Below, piece by piece: positions 24,101 through 32,301 of a stretch of DNA of 64,000 nucleotides. Every line of letters begins with the position of its first letter. Within the stretch, counting starts at the first letter, position 1. Made by a program: the position numbers and the translations under genes. The DNA is from Dendrobium chrysotoxum (taxonomy: Eukaryota > Streptophyta > Magnoliopsida > Asparagales > Orchidaceae), in the NCBI GenBank assembly GCA_019925795.1, contig CM034300.1, positions 72,829,021 to 72,893,020 of the forward strand, written 5' to 3'. The notes under the pieces were generated by a model. The model saw nothing but the letters and a program-made list of their open reading frames with translations, made no database searches and had not been told where the DNA came from.

Positions 24101-25762
24101 CAAATCACTGACTTCAGCACCATTATGACCATCAAACACAGCCACAATGCCAACTAGAATCTCCTTGATTCCCTTTCTCCCTGAACCAATCAAGAACCAA
24201 CAAAATCAAAAGCACATAGAAAAATATAAAAAAGGGCAGTTACCAAATACCAAACCTCACAGGAAAAAAGTTCAATCAGTACCTTAAAGAAAAATAATTG
24301 TATTACAAGAAGATCAGTGCCATTTTCAATTTCCATATGCGCCTTTTGAATCATAGTTTTTAGTTTTGGTAGAAACCAATTTGTTTTGCAGGGCTGAAGA
24401 TCAATTTCAGTTGAGAACTGTCAAAAGTTGGGTAAAATAAAGAAAACTATTATTATTTTTAAAGGTTTTTTTTTAATTAAAAAAATGATCAAAACTAAAT
24501 GCCAAAACAGCCAAGACTTTCAAACCTCCAAAATGTAGCTTCTATGATGACAGTCAGAATTGAAACCCAAACTAAGCTTAAAAACCTTTTTTCAAACACG
24601 CACACAACTAATCTATAGTTGTTTCCACGTCAGAAAATTAGCTCACAAAAGCTTAGCATACGTCATTTTTCACTCTCATAACATTGGGCATTGTAGCAAT
24701 ATGAAGAAGGCTTCCTTGATTTTAGGACATAACTATAGAAATAATTGCAAACCTTGTCATTACCATTTATCACCCATGCAATTCTAGGTTTTGAATTAAA
24801 ACATAAGGCAACAGCCAAATGCACAAGCAATCACGCTCGCTACAAGACTTTTCACGTTTAAGAGAAAATAAAAACCTTGTAGAAACGACTATACTCATCA
24901 ATTTATCAATTATCTCGCAGCACCAATTAAGGAATAATAATTAAGGCTCATTCGGTTGCTTGTACATAGATAATATGTTTTGATAATATAATAATAATAT
25001 ATTTTTTAATTTATTTTAAGCATAAAAATTAAATCATTATTCTTTAAAAATTTTGAAGTTGATTTTAGAAATTAAAATCAGTTTTAATTTCTAACACTAT
25101 ACAATCATGTGGTAGAATCCAATAAATTTGTTTCTTTCCGAGACATATTTTCTAACTTCAAGCTCGGGATATAAATGATTATGATCCCATCTTGAGTCAA
25201 TTTGACTCGGGCACAAAATCTACACGAAGTCATTTGCTTCGATTTTGAGCAGAGTCGGGCATAGCTATAACGTGGCTCGATTCAATCTTGAATCGAGCAA
25301 GAATTGGAACATATGTTCCAGTTTCAAGCCAAAAAAAGAATTGATTAACCTTCTATATCTTCAAACAAAATTCTTAATGCAGCATACAAGACAAACAAGC
25401 ACCAATCTTCGGCCTTCGAGTCACGTTCACTGCCCTTGTTCAATCAATCAAATGCGCCCTTCAAAAAATATCGGGAAGAAAGAAGTAAACGCACCTAAGA
25501 ATGGGATCCTTATATCTAAAACACAGACGGCTCGGTCTTCCTGAGACCTGCGCCTCCCCTGGCGAACAGCGACTTGGCAGTTGGTGGGAGGACCGCTAGG
25601 AGCATCGGCGGGAAGCGTCCATCGGGGACACTTTGGAGACTGGAAAACTGCCGGGGCGCCGCCTTCCTTGTAAACAGCCAGACAAGTTTGGGTTTCGCCG
25701 GCGAATGATGGAATCAATAGGAAGCCAAGAAAACCTAACAGGATGATGTGCTTGATGTACAT
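1..25762 (-). CDS. PP2C phosphatase / protein-kinase-like fusion protein (3' part outside window)
   Basis: Eleven exons joined by GT-AG introns give 860 in-phase codons with no stop; the last exon is still open at position 1. Order: hydrophobic leader (residues 1-22), PP2C domain (about 60-430), linker, then kinase N-lobe (from about 629). PP2C motifs seen: QEDR (74-77), VFDGHNG (104-110), SGSTAT (219-224), ANVGDSKA (236-243), LSRAIGD (333-339), SDGVFE (370-375), GSMDN (419-423). The metal-binding Asp residues of DGH, SDG and MDN are all present, so an active Mg/Mn Ser/Thr phosphatase is likely. The kinase part has a glycine-loop-like RGSYGEVW (638-645) and a candidate lysine in FILKRIM (K706). 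The catalytic loop lies beyond the window. From memory the same fusion occurs in Arabidopsis At3g63340/At3g63330, where the kinase part is annotated as probably inactive. Introns, 5' to 3': 1314, 966, 86, 243, 1713, 307, 2402, 468, 457 and 15226 bp. Substrates are unknown. The leader suggests secretory-pathway entry, which is inference. Confidence 0.93.
454..1639. other. intron 10 of PP2C-kinase gene, right-most unassigned part
   Basis: AT-rich with no coding signal. A short (CA)n run lies at 1255-1279. The 700-1260 stretch is less AT-rich and may be an old element fragment, but I could not classify it. Confidence 0.4.
1255..1279. repeat. (CA)n microsatellite
   Basis: Twelve or so CA dinucleotides directly visible. 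Confidence 0.9.
1640..2184. repeat. TGTCACAACCC-type repeat, copy 1 (fragment)
   Basis: Starts TGTCACAACCCAGCCCAG and contains GTGAGTCACCACTCAGTGAG, a layout also suggested by the copy starting at 2185. Such TGTCAC...CACA elements are common, poorly classified retroelement-like repeats of plants; that family label is from general knowledge. The right part may be interrupted by copy 2. Confidence 0.4.
2841..2920 (+). repeat. about four tandem 20-22 bp units (GCACCAAAATATGCC type)
   Basis: Units begin GCACCAAAATATGCC, GCACCATAATATGAC, GCCACCAGAACATGCC and GCACCAAAATATTCC. Diverged but clearly periodic. Confidence 0.7.
3033..3539. mobile_element. hAT-like MITE, GAGCTC-rich class (507 bp)
   Basis: Ends TAGGGGTGTAA and TTTACACCACTA are near-perfect inverted repeats. 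Flanking octamers TTGAGCAT (3025-3032) and TTTAGCAT (3540-3547) match at 7 of 8 bases, the 8-bp duplication expected of hAT elements. The interior is dense in GAGCTCGAG palindromes and has no coding capacity. The small ORFs on both strands are by-products of that palindromic sequence. Confidence 0.72.
4469..5385. other. AT-rich intron DNA, nothing identified
   Basis: Very AT-rich with short CT-rich runs (for example 5215-5226). No exon, repeat family or terminal structure recognised. Confidence 0.5.
5386..5432 (+). repeat. tRNA-like SINE head candidate
   Basis: GGCCAGTTGGTCGA resembles a polymerase III box A with one base missing, and TGTTCGATGCC about 25 bp later matches box B (GGTTCRANNCC) at 10 of 11 positions. 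It directly abuts a (CAA)n run and the LINE tail. Could be chance. Confidence 0.3.
5433..6100 (-). mobile_element. LINE (non-LTR retrotransposon) 3' fragment, copy 1
   Basis: The minus strand encodes KLKGKFYKMVVRPIMLYGAE, AEMRMLRWMSGFTLRDRI and DKIRESRLR, the conserved C-terminal tail of plant LINE reverse transcriptases. The 3' end reads into CCACGTAGTGGGATAAAGGC-like sequence and a (TTG)n tail, typical of the family. 5' truncated. Flanks AACAGCCAAC and AACATCCAAC could be an imperfect target duplication. The region beyond 5990 holds a motif inverted relative to copy 2. Confidence 0.85.
6155..6183. repeat. (AT)n microsatellite
   Basis: About 14 AT repeats. Confidence 0.95.
6230..6545 (+). 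other. CT/GC-rich leader-like island with splice-donor-like end
   Basis: CT-rich then GC-richer DNA ending CTCAAGGTAACG, like a 5' UTR exon with donor CAAG|GTAACG. Two overlapping ORFs (6274-6549 and 6392-6718) have no recognised domain. Probably the 5' leader of a decayed element or a captured gene fragment. Confidence 0.3.
6546..7421. other. intron DNA, nothing identified
   Basis: AT-rich; no exon consistent with the host gene and no terminal structure recognised. Confidence 0.45.
7422..8115. mobile_element. hAT-like MITE, GACCCG-rich class (694 bp)
   Basis: Starts TACAGGTGTCAAAATTTG and ends CATTTTGACACTCCTA. Flanking octamers ATTTCATT (7414-7421) and ATTTCATC (8116-8123) match at 7 of 8. 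The subterminal interior is full of GACCCG/CGGGTT words on both sides; the middle has AG-rich unrelated sequence with a repeat of GAAGAAGCGTGC. No transposase. Confidence 0.72.
8124..9227. other. intron DNA, nothing identified
   Basis: No recognisable coding or repeat structure; ORF 8441-8698 has no known domain. Confidence 0.45.
9228..9676. mobile_element. hAT-like MITE, GAGCTC-rich class (449 bp)
   Basis: Starts TAGGTGTGTAACAAAGCC and ends TCATTTACATCTCTA, the same terminal plan as the copy at 3033. Same length as the copy at 26503 and shares AATAAATAGTTG-flanked and AAGCTCGAGCTCGAG segments with that class. No clear 8-bp duplication remains. Confidence 0.6.
10030..10640 (+). other. CpG/CT-rich leader-like island
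   Basis: Markedly GC- and CpG-rich island inside AT-rich intron, ending GTGAAGGTAATT, a splice-donor-like junction. Opposing ORFs (10169-10384 plus; 10141-10494 and 10308-10652 minus) are low-complexity and match nothing I know. Resembles the leader islands at 6230 and 61640. Confidence 0.35.
10820..11035. repeat. TAATTA-rich low-complexity tract
   Basis: About 215 bp built almost wholly of TAATTA/AATTAATT words. A similar tract occurs at 63840-64000. Confidence 0.8.
11150..11560. repeat. array of five short hairpin units
   Basis: Five units of the form stem-loop-stem with a 6-7 nt T/C-rich loop. Arms: CACGCT/AGCGTG (11159-11164/11172-11177), CACGCT/AGCGTG (11272-11277/11285-11290), CGTACT/AGCACG (11341-11346/11353-11358), CACGCC/GGCGTG (11452-11457/11465-11470), CACGCT/AGAGTG (11527-11532/11540-11545). 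The consensus around each is CCCATGCACGC...GCGTGGTGGGA. Spacing is 70-120 bp. A 146-codon minus ORF and a 127-codon plus ORF overlap here because the sequence is palindromic. Confidence 0.75.
11690..15060 (-). repeat. unclassified long repeat, related to 62.5-63.7 kb in opposite orientation
   Basis: Higher GC than the intron around it. Contains repeated phrases CCCCGATGATGGCCG (14028 and 14130), CTCAACCGGAGGGGTTAATT (14057 and 14160) and GCCGCCAAATGGCAC (14450 and 14509). Around 14895-14965 its reverse complement shares TAGTTAATTACCCCTC and TTCGATTAAGG with 62560-62625. Likely the non-coding part of a large transposable element. The 191-codon ORF at 13216-13791 shows no known domain. Confidence 0.5.
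15061..15679. other. left end of intron 10 next to exon 10, nothing identified
   Basis: AT-rich intron sequence; ORF 15022-15324 on the minus strand has no recognised domain. Confidence 0.45.
15680..15920 (-). CDS. PP2C-kinase gene exon 10 (kinase glycine loop and lysine)
   Basis: Residues 629-709. Starts YKLKRRFDRGSYGEVWLAFR, a kinase glycine-rich loop, and ends SFILKRIM with the candidate ATP-binding lysine K706. About 55 Ser/Asn-rich residues separate the two, an unusually long insertion between kinase strands 2 and 3. Acceptor ACTAG at 15921, donor ATAATG|GTAAGC at 15679, which opens the 15.2 kb intron. Confidence 0.92.
16378..16567 (-). CDS. PP2C-kinase gene exon 9
   Basis: Residues 566-628 plus two bases. 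Reads GGSLDLYNDHKVCWHFGIHV then GDKGQCNSPEFFTSFLGLLD and ends HRIPDLR. Acceptor ATTCAG at 16568, donor CTAAG|GTCTGT at 16377. Short and absent from long-ORF searches; supported by frame continuity on both sides. Confidence 0.88.
17036..17189 (-). CDS. PP2C-kinase gene exon 8
   Basis: Residues 515-565 plus one base. Begins IEARNKTFGCFYLSENLNND and continues MEYIFQSPK, a linker segment typical of this fusion family. Acceptor TTTGTAG at 17190, donor TTCTA|GTAAGT at 17035. Two LINE/repeat-bearing introns flank it. Confidence 0.88.
18757..19252 (-). mobile_element. LINE 3' fragment, copy 2, in intron 7 of the PP2C-kinase gene
   Basis: The minus strand encodes SVVEMRMIRWMSGFTNRDRI, EKVGVALVASKIRESRLRWF and GHIKCRPSDD, then a (TTG)n tail. 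Flanked by perfect 14-bp target duplications TCTGGCCCAAAAGA at 18743-18756 and 19253-19266. Strongly 5' truncated (496 bp). Same orientation as the host gene. Confidence 0.92.
19592..19677 (-). CDS. PP2C-kinase gene exon 7
   Basis: Residues 486-514 (86 nt). Reads YQVNNGVGTSILSSNYYKSM then ISKFDRLM. Acceptor TTTTTCAG at 19678, donor TGATG|GTAGTG at 19591. The phase leaves only this frame free of stops. It belongs to the linker between phosphatase and kinase domains. Confidence 0.85.
19985..20409 (-). CDS. PP2C-kinase gene exon 6 (SDGVFE and MDN motifs; end of PP2C domain)
   Basis: Residues 344-485. Opens YGVISIPEVTDWQ, then SFLVTASDGVFEKMTTQEVC and FERGSMDNLAAVVVPL, the last two PP2C metal-site motifs. 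The C-terminal part has a Cys-rich stretch (SDFCDLCNRNLLSHIPRF). I chose donor TTTT|GTAATA at 19984 because exon 7 is open only when it receives a one-base overhang. Confidence 0.92.
20900..21340 (+). pseudogene. LINE ORF1-like (DUF4283/zinc-knuckle) remnant in intron 5
   Basis: The plus strand reads ATASSSF, then IWARALVEIDVTIPLKRRCK and WLPHFSCKICKH, the pattern of plant LINE ORF1 proteins just before their zinc knuckle. Stops interrupt it, and no intact frame or second half is visible. ORF 21459-21704 downstream is unclassified. Confidence 0.5.
22123..22384 (-). CDS. PP2C-kinase gene exon 5 (SRAIGD motif)
   Basis: Residues 257-343 plus two bases. Starts with a basic patch (SKSKLKRRRRHEA) that could be a nuclear-type or exposed loop signal, then LTRDHHLARDDERNRVEAAG, GYVVEWAG and RVNGELALSRAIGD. 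Acceptor TTTCAG at 22385, donor AAGAG|GTAAGG at 22122. Confidence 0.93.
22628..22766 (-). CDS. PP2C-kinase gene exon 4 (GSTA and GDSKA motifs)
   Basis: Residues 211-256 plus one base. Contains LHSGSTATIVLIADGRILAA followed by NVGDSKAFLCSE, the PP2C core strands. Acceptor ATGCAG at 22767. I chose donor GAAAAAG|GTGGTT at 22627 because the one-base overhang joins in frame to exon 5; the other end of this choice has not been checked against a transcript. Confidence 0.86.
22853..22955 (-). CDS. PP2C-kinase gene exon 3
   Basis: Residues 176-210 (103 nt), too short for an ORF search. Reads RSEWSSTIFEESFHLEILKE and onward to VTFSK, a helical PP2C segment ahead of the GSTA motif. Acceptor GGGCAG, donor CTAAG|GTAAG; the phase matches both neighbours. 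Confidence 0.88.
23922..24180 (-). CDS. PP2C-kinase gene exon 2 (DGHNG motif)
   Basis: Acceptor TTCAG at 24181, donor AAAAAG|GTTTGG at 23921. Encodes residues 90-175 and part of 176, including VGIVAVFDGHNGAEVSDLAS, the PP2C motif that supplies a metal-binding Asp (D106). The incoming split codon G|GG and outgoing AG|G both fit the neighbouring exons. Confidence 0.94.
25495..25762 (-). CDS. PP2C-kinase gene exon 1 (start codon, signal peptide)
   Basis: Residues 1-89 plus the first base of codon 90. The ATG at 25762 begins a hydrophobic stretch (IILLGFLGFLLIPSFAG) typical of a signal peptide or anchor. A Cys-containing segment and GRRRSQEDR, the first PP2C motif, follow. The donor is TTAG|GTGCG at 25494. 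An ATG at 25793 lies in another frame and does not give this protein. Confidence 0.92.
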
Positions 25763-26502
25763 ATCTCGAAAGAGTATTGTTTTCGTCGCTCACTTTTTGT
25801 GATTCTGTCGATTTTCATTGAGGCAGGACCCAGCAAAAGCGTTCCGTGTCTCCTCCCTGAGGAAAAGAGGGTGGAGGGTGGCCGGCAACGCTAACTCGCT
25901 GAGCACAAGGCTGCGTTTGAGCAGGAATCGAAATAGAATTTTATGAATTTTATGTTATATTATAAAAGAATTTATATATAGAACATTTAAAATATTAATA
26001 TTTATATATTTAATATTAATTTTATCATTCATACTATCTAACTCCTTATTAATGGAGTTAAAGAATTTAAGGTTAACTTGTAAAGCATAATAGGCCTCAC
26101 GTTTTTGCTTATAATTGATAATCTCCTCTTGTCTCCGAGAAATTATTACGTCCGGTCACTAGACCGTCCGGAGAAAAATCAGGATGTACAACATCACCCT
26201 GTAAATAGTTGCAGTACACAGTAAAATGATGACATAGCTCGTCTTAATTCGCCTTCAGATGTCATCCCGTGACCGCACATAATAATTTATCCTTGTCTCC
26301 ACCCCTCTTTGGCATAGATAGCATTTAAAACATCAAAATAAAAAATAAAACTCCTTTAATTGATATTTGTCATCATGTTGTCAGTCGTCACCCTTCACTT
26401 GTAGCTAGTTGACATTATTTTTTGTAGTCCTACACATGTCGTCAGTTGTTTTCAATCATGATTTATTGTAGGCGAGCAATGGTTCATACCCTCTAGGTTG
26501 AA
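25763..26502. other. upstream region of the PP2C-kinase gene
   Basis: GC-richer leader to about 25920, then AT-rich DNA with the candidate TATA box. No gene seen. Confidence 0.5.
25971..25980 (-). promoter_or_regulatory. candidate TATA box of the PP2C-kinase gene
   Basis: TATATATAAA on the minus strand, about 210 bp upstream of the ATG at 25762, followed by a GC-richer leader. Position and sequence fit a plant TATA box, but the surrounding DNA is very AT-rich, so chance occurrence is possible. Confidence 0.25.
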
Positions 26503-26951
26503 TAGGGGTGTAATTAAGTCAAGCTAACTCATGAGCCAGCTTGGGTTCATGAGCCAAACTCGATGAGCTAACAAATCAAACTTGAGTCAACATCATCTCA
26601 ACTCGTTAGCTCGTGAACTAACTCATTTAAAAAATATTAATATACAACACACGTAAAATATATTTCAATAAGTTTAGTATAAAAATATTTTAAATAATAC
26701 TTAAAATTATATATTTTCCTTCGTTCAAGTGATTTTTTTATTATTTCTCATTTAATTTATTATTATTTTTATCTTATTATTATAATAAATGCTTGAATAA
26801 AAATAATATTATCTCTTTTATAATAAATGAGTATGACTTTTGAGACAACTTGAACTCATAAAATAAAACTCACCTTGAACTAGATCAACTAGCCAAGCTC
26901 AAGCTCAAGTTGAGGGTGCCTTGAGCTTAGCTCAATTCGTTTACACCCCTA
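26503..26951. mobile_element. hAT-like MITE, GAGCTC/CAAGCTC class (449 bp)
   Basis: Ends TAGGGGTGTAATTAAG and CGTTTACACCCCTA are clean inverted repeats. Flanking octamers AGGTTGAA and AGGCCAAT match at 4 of 8, so it is an older insertion. Same length and layout as the copy at 9228. Confidence 0.68.
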
Positions 26952-27869
26952 AGGCCAATGAATGGGCTCGATGTGGGCTAGGGCTGGCTTGAGCAAAGTT
27001 GCACTCCACAACAATTTGGCCAAGCAAATGGATGGCTGACAGGTGGTGGCCAAGCATAAGCAAAGGCATGGGCAAGCTACACTCCACTTGTCCAATAAGC
27101 TAACTCTAAATCCGCAAACTCTATTACTAAGGAGATAGATGATGTAAATAATGAATTTATTTGTTAAATACATAAATATTAATATTTTTAGTGTATTTGT
27201 GTATATATATATTCTTTAATACCTAAACTTTACCATTTAAATACATAGCACTGGAAATATCATAATAAAAATAAAAACCACACCTCTCATTACCATGTAT
27301 CATTGCATCGTTGGTCTATGATCATTCAATGCTGGTCTCATCGCCCTTCATATGTTGTCGGCCCCCCTGCCCTTTACACCCAACTGGTTACCTCCAATCA
27401 TAGCTTACTGTAGTTGGAGTGGAGAAAGGATAGAGCAAATGACTCACAACTCGGAGACGGGTAACTAGGCTCTAGGTGAGCTATGGCTGATCGGAGCACA
27501 ACTACTCTCAACATTGGTTCGGCTAAGGAGAGGGGCAACCAACATGAGGTTGCAAGATATGTTAAATAATGCTTGTAACCAAACAACCCCTAAAGGTTGA
27601 TAAAGTCTAGTTGGTTCAAGCATGTTCTAGGCGGGGCGTACCACAATGGGAAAACTAATTTTAGCTACCATTAAGAGTTTGCCGAAGCTAAATTTAGATG
27701 TGCTATATAAGAATAGGTGTGATGATGTAGGGATGAGAATTCGGTAGAATGTGGCAATGACGACGAGGTTGGGTGCAAAAGACAAGTGGGACAACAATAA
27801 GCGATACACATTGTAGGTAACGTCGTTGGAGATAGGATTTGCGATAGGCGATAAGAAGGCTCATGAGAA
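26952..27869. other. intergenic, nothing firmly identified
   Basis: Small minus ORFs at 26949-27173 and 27398-27586 encode vaguely similar peptides (LAHIEP / IAHLEP endings), suggesting an old internal duplication. No known domain. Confidence 0.35.
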
Positions 27870-27874
27870 GAATA

Positions 27875-28523
27875 TGTCAACTGTGGATTCAATTGTTTTA
27901 GTTATAAAAATAGTGTCTTTCATTATTAATAATAATAAAGTTCTAAATATTGGATATCATAAAATTCTAAATAGAATCTATGAAAAAGTCATAAATGGAA
28001 GACATCACAAAGTAATAAATAGAGGCAACCATAACAGTCTGTGATGAATGATAAATAAATCTTCAATGTAATTGACCATTAATGTTGGAAGATTAACTTT
28101 TATTATATAAGCCTATGCAACCCTTATAACGAATGTCACATTCATAAGCAAATAAGAAGAAGAATGAGAGAAGAGGAAGAGAGAAGGGAAGAGAAAAAGA
28201 AGTTCTAGTGTTGAGGAGCAGAAGAGAAGAAGCATGATCAATATTTTTTATCCACATTCAACCAGCATATTCACAATTAGTTGTTGTGATCCTTCTTAGT
28301 CGTTAACACAACAAAGAGGTATATTTGTGTTTATAAAGTGTAATATCTCTCTGTGCATCTCTTTTGAAACTTAGTGAGATATTTAATCTTTGTGTGATCG
28401 TAGCCATATGTGAATCTCACCCAACCATATAAATATGGTGTGTTGTGTTTGAGATCTCTTGTTTGGTTATTTTCTCATCCTTGTTTGGTTGTTTACTTGA
28501 AGCTTTGTTACTACTCCTAACTA
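27875..28523 (+). repeat. left LTR of copia element
   Basis: Begins TGTCAACTGTGG, ends ACTACTCCTAACTA. Shares CATTCATAAGCAAAT, GAGAGAAGGGAAG and ACTACTCCTAA with the right LTR. Confidence 0.8.
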
Positions 28524-28566
28524 ATTAGTATGAGAGCTTTGGTCTAAGAAACTTCTTAAATTGAGC

Positions 28567-28800
28567 ATGGAGGATGTGAATGTTAAAGTTGATGACTTCA
28601 ATGGCTAAAATTTTAGTATTGGAATATGTATATAGAAGATTATTTTTACCTAGGAAAATTCCATCAATCACTGAAGGTAAAATAACATTAGTTAGGCAAT
28701 CAAGAAGAGTTGGAGTTGATGAACAACAAAGTTCTAGGGGTTATTCGTCTACCCCATTACATGAACATTATCTTCAATATCTTTGATGAAATCACAATAA
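28567..28800 (+). pseudogene. copia gag N-terminal remnant
   Basis: ATG at 28567 just after the primer site reads MEDVNVKVDDFNG then stop. Continuation in shifted frames gives NFSI and a KIEDY-like segment matching the start of copia GAG (FDGxNFxxWKxxIEDYL). Frameshifts and stops present. Confidence 0.6.
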
Positions 28801-30239
28801 ATTGTTGTGAAGGTGTTCTATAATGTGTAAAAAATACCCTCTACAACTAATAAGGTATATATAAAGCACAGGTTTTTAATCCGAGGATGTCGAAATGAGC
28901 TTTGATCACTAATCACATCATGAATGAGTTCAGCTCAATCACAAGGTAGTTCTATAAATATCAAGTTTGATGATGAGATATATGCTTTGAGCTTGACCTC
29001 ATCATGTTTTTGAGATTTAAAATGGTGTTGTAATAGTCATCAATCATTTCTTTGAATTATTCATAATGAAGCTCCATGATGTCACATATCTCATCATTAG
29101 TGAAAATATCAGATAACACAAAAACATGGAATCTTCAATTTTAAATATTGATCATAAAAGTATGTCTCACAATATTGACAAGACAAATTAAGAGGTAGGT
29201 CAAAATCTTGTGGCAAAAAACTTTTAATTAAATCACTATATAATGAAGTCTCAAGATTGCCTAAGTGGATGTTGGTATTATGGCATGTTTTGCCACATAA
29301 TGAAAGAATACCAAAAAAAGAAGAAGAGATAATGAATGCCATTGTGGAATACATGTAGGATGTTGTGATACTTAATATAGATAATTAATAGAAGGCTATA
29401 TTGAACCTTGAAAAGAAAGCTTTGTTTGTAAGTTAGACAAAAAGCCTTTATGGCTTAAAATGAACGCCTTGTCAATACTACCAAAATTTTGATGATTTAT
29501 ATATATAATTCAATTTATAGATCCAATGCTAATCACTATTATTATGTCAAAGGAATAGAGAAATATTGTATTATCCTTTTACTATATACGAATGTTCAAT
29601 TAATTATAGAGGCTAATATTCAAAAGATCAATGATCTAAACAAATAATTATCAAAGGAGTTTAACAAGAAAATTTCAGAAGAAACAGAAAAGATTTTTGG
29701 GGTGAGAATAGACACAACAAGGCCACATGTACACTAAGTATTTCATAATCATAATATATTGAAAAAGTGTCAAACATGTTCAATACAATAAATACAAAGA
29801 CTATAAGTACACTACATGCTAGTCACTCCAATTTATTTAATGAATATATGTCACAATCTAAAGAAGTGAAAGAGTGCATGGCCAGAGTCTCTTATGGCTG
29901 CTAGACCTCTTTTGTATGTAACGGTCTGCACAATATTATATATTATAAAAGCAGAAGGAGTAGTCAACATATATATGTTGAATAAAAAAGAAATTTTAGG
30001 TTGATATGAAGTGCTTATTATGCTATATAAAATATATGATCAACCATTCTTTAGAGTTTAAAAGAAATGATTTCAAACAACAATGTTAAGTTGATTTAAG
30101 TCTAGGAGAAGACCTAGATACAATAAAAAGTAGAATCATGTATATCTATATCTTGGGTGACACTATTATTAGTTGAGTGTCATAACTTTAGAAGATAGTT
30201 GAATTATCAATAATTTAAAATAAATATAAAGTTATCATT

Positions 30240-30520
30240 GAAGCAAATGAAGAGATGGTTTAGCTAAATTTCTTTTTAGAAGAATTGAATCAATCATAAG
30301 AAGATGCTTCTATATTATTTGACAATCAAAATGCCATTCAGTTAGTAAATAATGATGTCTTTTACTCCCATATAAAACATGATAGACTTAAGACCCACTA
30401 CATATGCAGCTTGCTTGAAAAAATATTTTATAGCAATCAAAATTAAATGAGCAAAAAATCATGCCGATATGCTTATTAAAATAGCACCTACTGAAAAATT
30501 GAGGTTTCACATTGGTCTGT
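30240..30520 (+). pseudogene. copia RNase H remnant
   Basis: Reads EANEEMV, FFLEELNQS, ASILFDNQNAIQLVNNDVF and SHIKHDRLKTHYI, the copia RNase H C-terminal pattern (DNQSAI...HxRTKHIxxxYHF). Stops interrupt it. Confidence 0.7.
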
Positions 30521-30771
30521 TGATTGAGAGCATTGAGTAATAACCAAGAGGTATTGGGTTCGAAGTTAGCGTATGTAATGTGTATGTGAATTTGTCTTAA
30601 TAGCTCAAATGTTCCAAATAAGAAAAAAATTTAAGGTTTTGTTACTTTTGTAAAGCCTCAATTAACATCTAAGAATGATATAATATAGATGTACCATATA
30701 TATAAGTGTTCAAACACATCAACTAAGTTAATATTTGAGATATTTATACTCAAAAGATGGTGATTATTAAG

Positions 30772-31373
30772 TGTCGAGTCAAATTTTATAATTATTAAAA
30801 ATAATGGTTCCTTTCAACAATTAGTCTAAATTGTGGCTATCATAAAGTTTTAAATGGAGGTTACCACAAAATCATAATTGAAGGCTATCATAAGGTCTTC
30901 AATGATGATTGATCATTCATATTATAAGATGAACTCTTCACTACACAAATCCATATAACCCTTACCAATAAATCATCTCATGTTCATAAGCAAATTAAAA
31001 GATAGATGGAAGAGAAAGAGAGAAGGGAAGGGAGAAAGAATTTATCTTGGAAGAAAAGAAAAGAGAAGGAGAAGCATCATCAACCTTTTTTTGCTCTATG
31101 TTCAGCCCTAGTCTCACAATATGTGGTTGTGCTAATTTTCAATTATTGATACAAATACATTAGTATCTTTATCTTTATGAAAAATGAAGTGTAACCTCTT
31201 TCTTCTTATCTCTTTTGAAGCATGGTGAAATATTGATCTTTTGTGCGACTTGCACGTAGGTTAATCTCACCGAAGTACATAAACTTGGTGTCTTATATTT
31301 GAAATATTTGATGTTGTTATTCTCTATTCTCATTTAGTTTATTTTTCTCAAAACTTTATGACTACTCCTAATA
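30772..31373 (+). repeat. right LTR of copia element
   Basis: Begins TGTCGAGTCAAAT, ends ACTACTCCTAATA, directly followed by GAATA. Clearly diverged from the left LTR, including indels. Confidence 0.8.
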
Positions 31374-31571
31374 GAATATCTAGAATTTGAAAATTTGTTG
31401 ATCTGATTGATTTTCAAATACAAGAAAAATTAAAATTTTGAAGTATTTCTAGCTAACACCTCCAATTTGAAAAATCACATAACTTAATATAGCATATGAC
31501 AGAAGATTTGTGCATAATTTATCATTAAGAAATTCCACAAAAGAATATTCTATAAAAAATAGCTTAATAAG

Positions 31572-31699
31572 GCTTCGTTTGGGACAACTTTCTTACTGTC
31601 TTTTAAAGCAGCTTTCTAGTACAAAAATGTCTAGATCAAGAAATTTTAGCACTAAAACACAGCTTTAGAAAACATTAAAAAAAATATCTCAAATGAAGC
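31572..31699. mobile_element. Tourist-like MITE copy A (about 128 bp)
   Basis: Starts GCTTCGTTTGGGACAACTTT and ends CTCAAATGAAGC, an inverted-repeat pair. TAA occurs near both edges. Small, AT-rich and non-coding. Confidence 0.5.
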
Positions 31700-32191
31700 T
31701 TAAGTCTATTTCTACGAATGAGACCCAAATATCTTGAATGTATACAATGTATACTATATAATATAAGCCTCTTATGTACAATAAAAAAAAAATTATATTT
31801 AGATTTATATGATTAGTATATGATCAGAAATATGTCTCTTCAGTAAGTAGAAATGCATCTTATGCTCTGAGATGCAAGCTTTGTCATATCATAATCAGGA
31901 AATCCACTAGTATGCCATGCATAACATTTCCTTCCTAGAACATTAGTTTTGTATTACTATATATTTATTATGTATTATTATAAAGAAAATATTTTTATTA
32001 ATATGTTGTAGATAGAGTATAGAGAAACTAGCCAATACTCTTGCATTATTAAAGATGATGAAAATAAGAAAATTAAATAAAACTATTATTTTTGAAAAAT
32101 TTTGTTGAAAATACTAGTGATTTTTTTTTTTGTTGAAAATAACTTTCTATCAATAAATTATTAGCAAAAAATTCATTAATGATACTTAATT

Positions 32192-32301
32192 AAGCTTTGT
32201 TTGAAAATAGTTTTCTAGTACATAAATTTTTTAAAATGAAAAATTTTTGTACATGAAAAGTATTTTAGAAAGCAGTAAGAAAACTATCCCAAACGAAGCT
32301 T
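32192..32301. mobile_element. Tourist-like MITE copy B
   Basis: Starts AAGCTTTGTTTGAAAATAG and ends AACTATCCCAAACGAAGCTT; the right end is the reverse complement of copy A's left end. TAA flanks both sides. Confidence 0.5.

Larger units (their letters stand above)
27875..31373 (+). mobile_element. decayed Ty1/copia LTR retrotransposon (3.5 kb)
   Basis: Two related LTRs flank a remnant of a copia polyprotein. Perfect 5-bp target duplications GAATA at 27870-27874 and 31374-31378. Primer-binding-like AGTATGAGAGCTTTGGTC follows the left LTR, resembling the usual initiator-Met TATCAGAGC site. A purine-rich AAAAGATGGTGATTATTAAG precedes the right LTR. The coding region is riddled with stops and shorter than a complete copia element (about 2.2 kb internal), so large deletions are likely. 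Confidence 0.85.

Noticed and set aside
26949..27586. Two similar Leu/Ala-rich peptides suggesting a gene family
   Set aside because: Short, no start context, similarity limited to a few residues; better explained by an old duplication of non-coding DNA.
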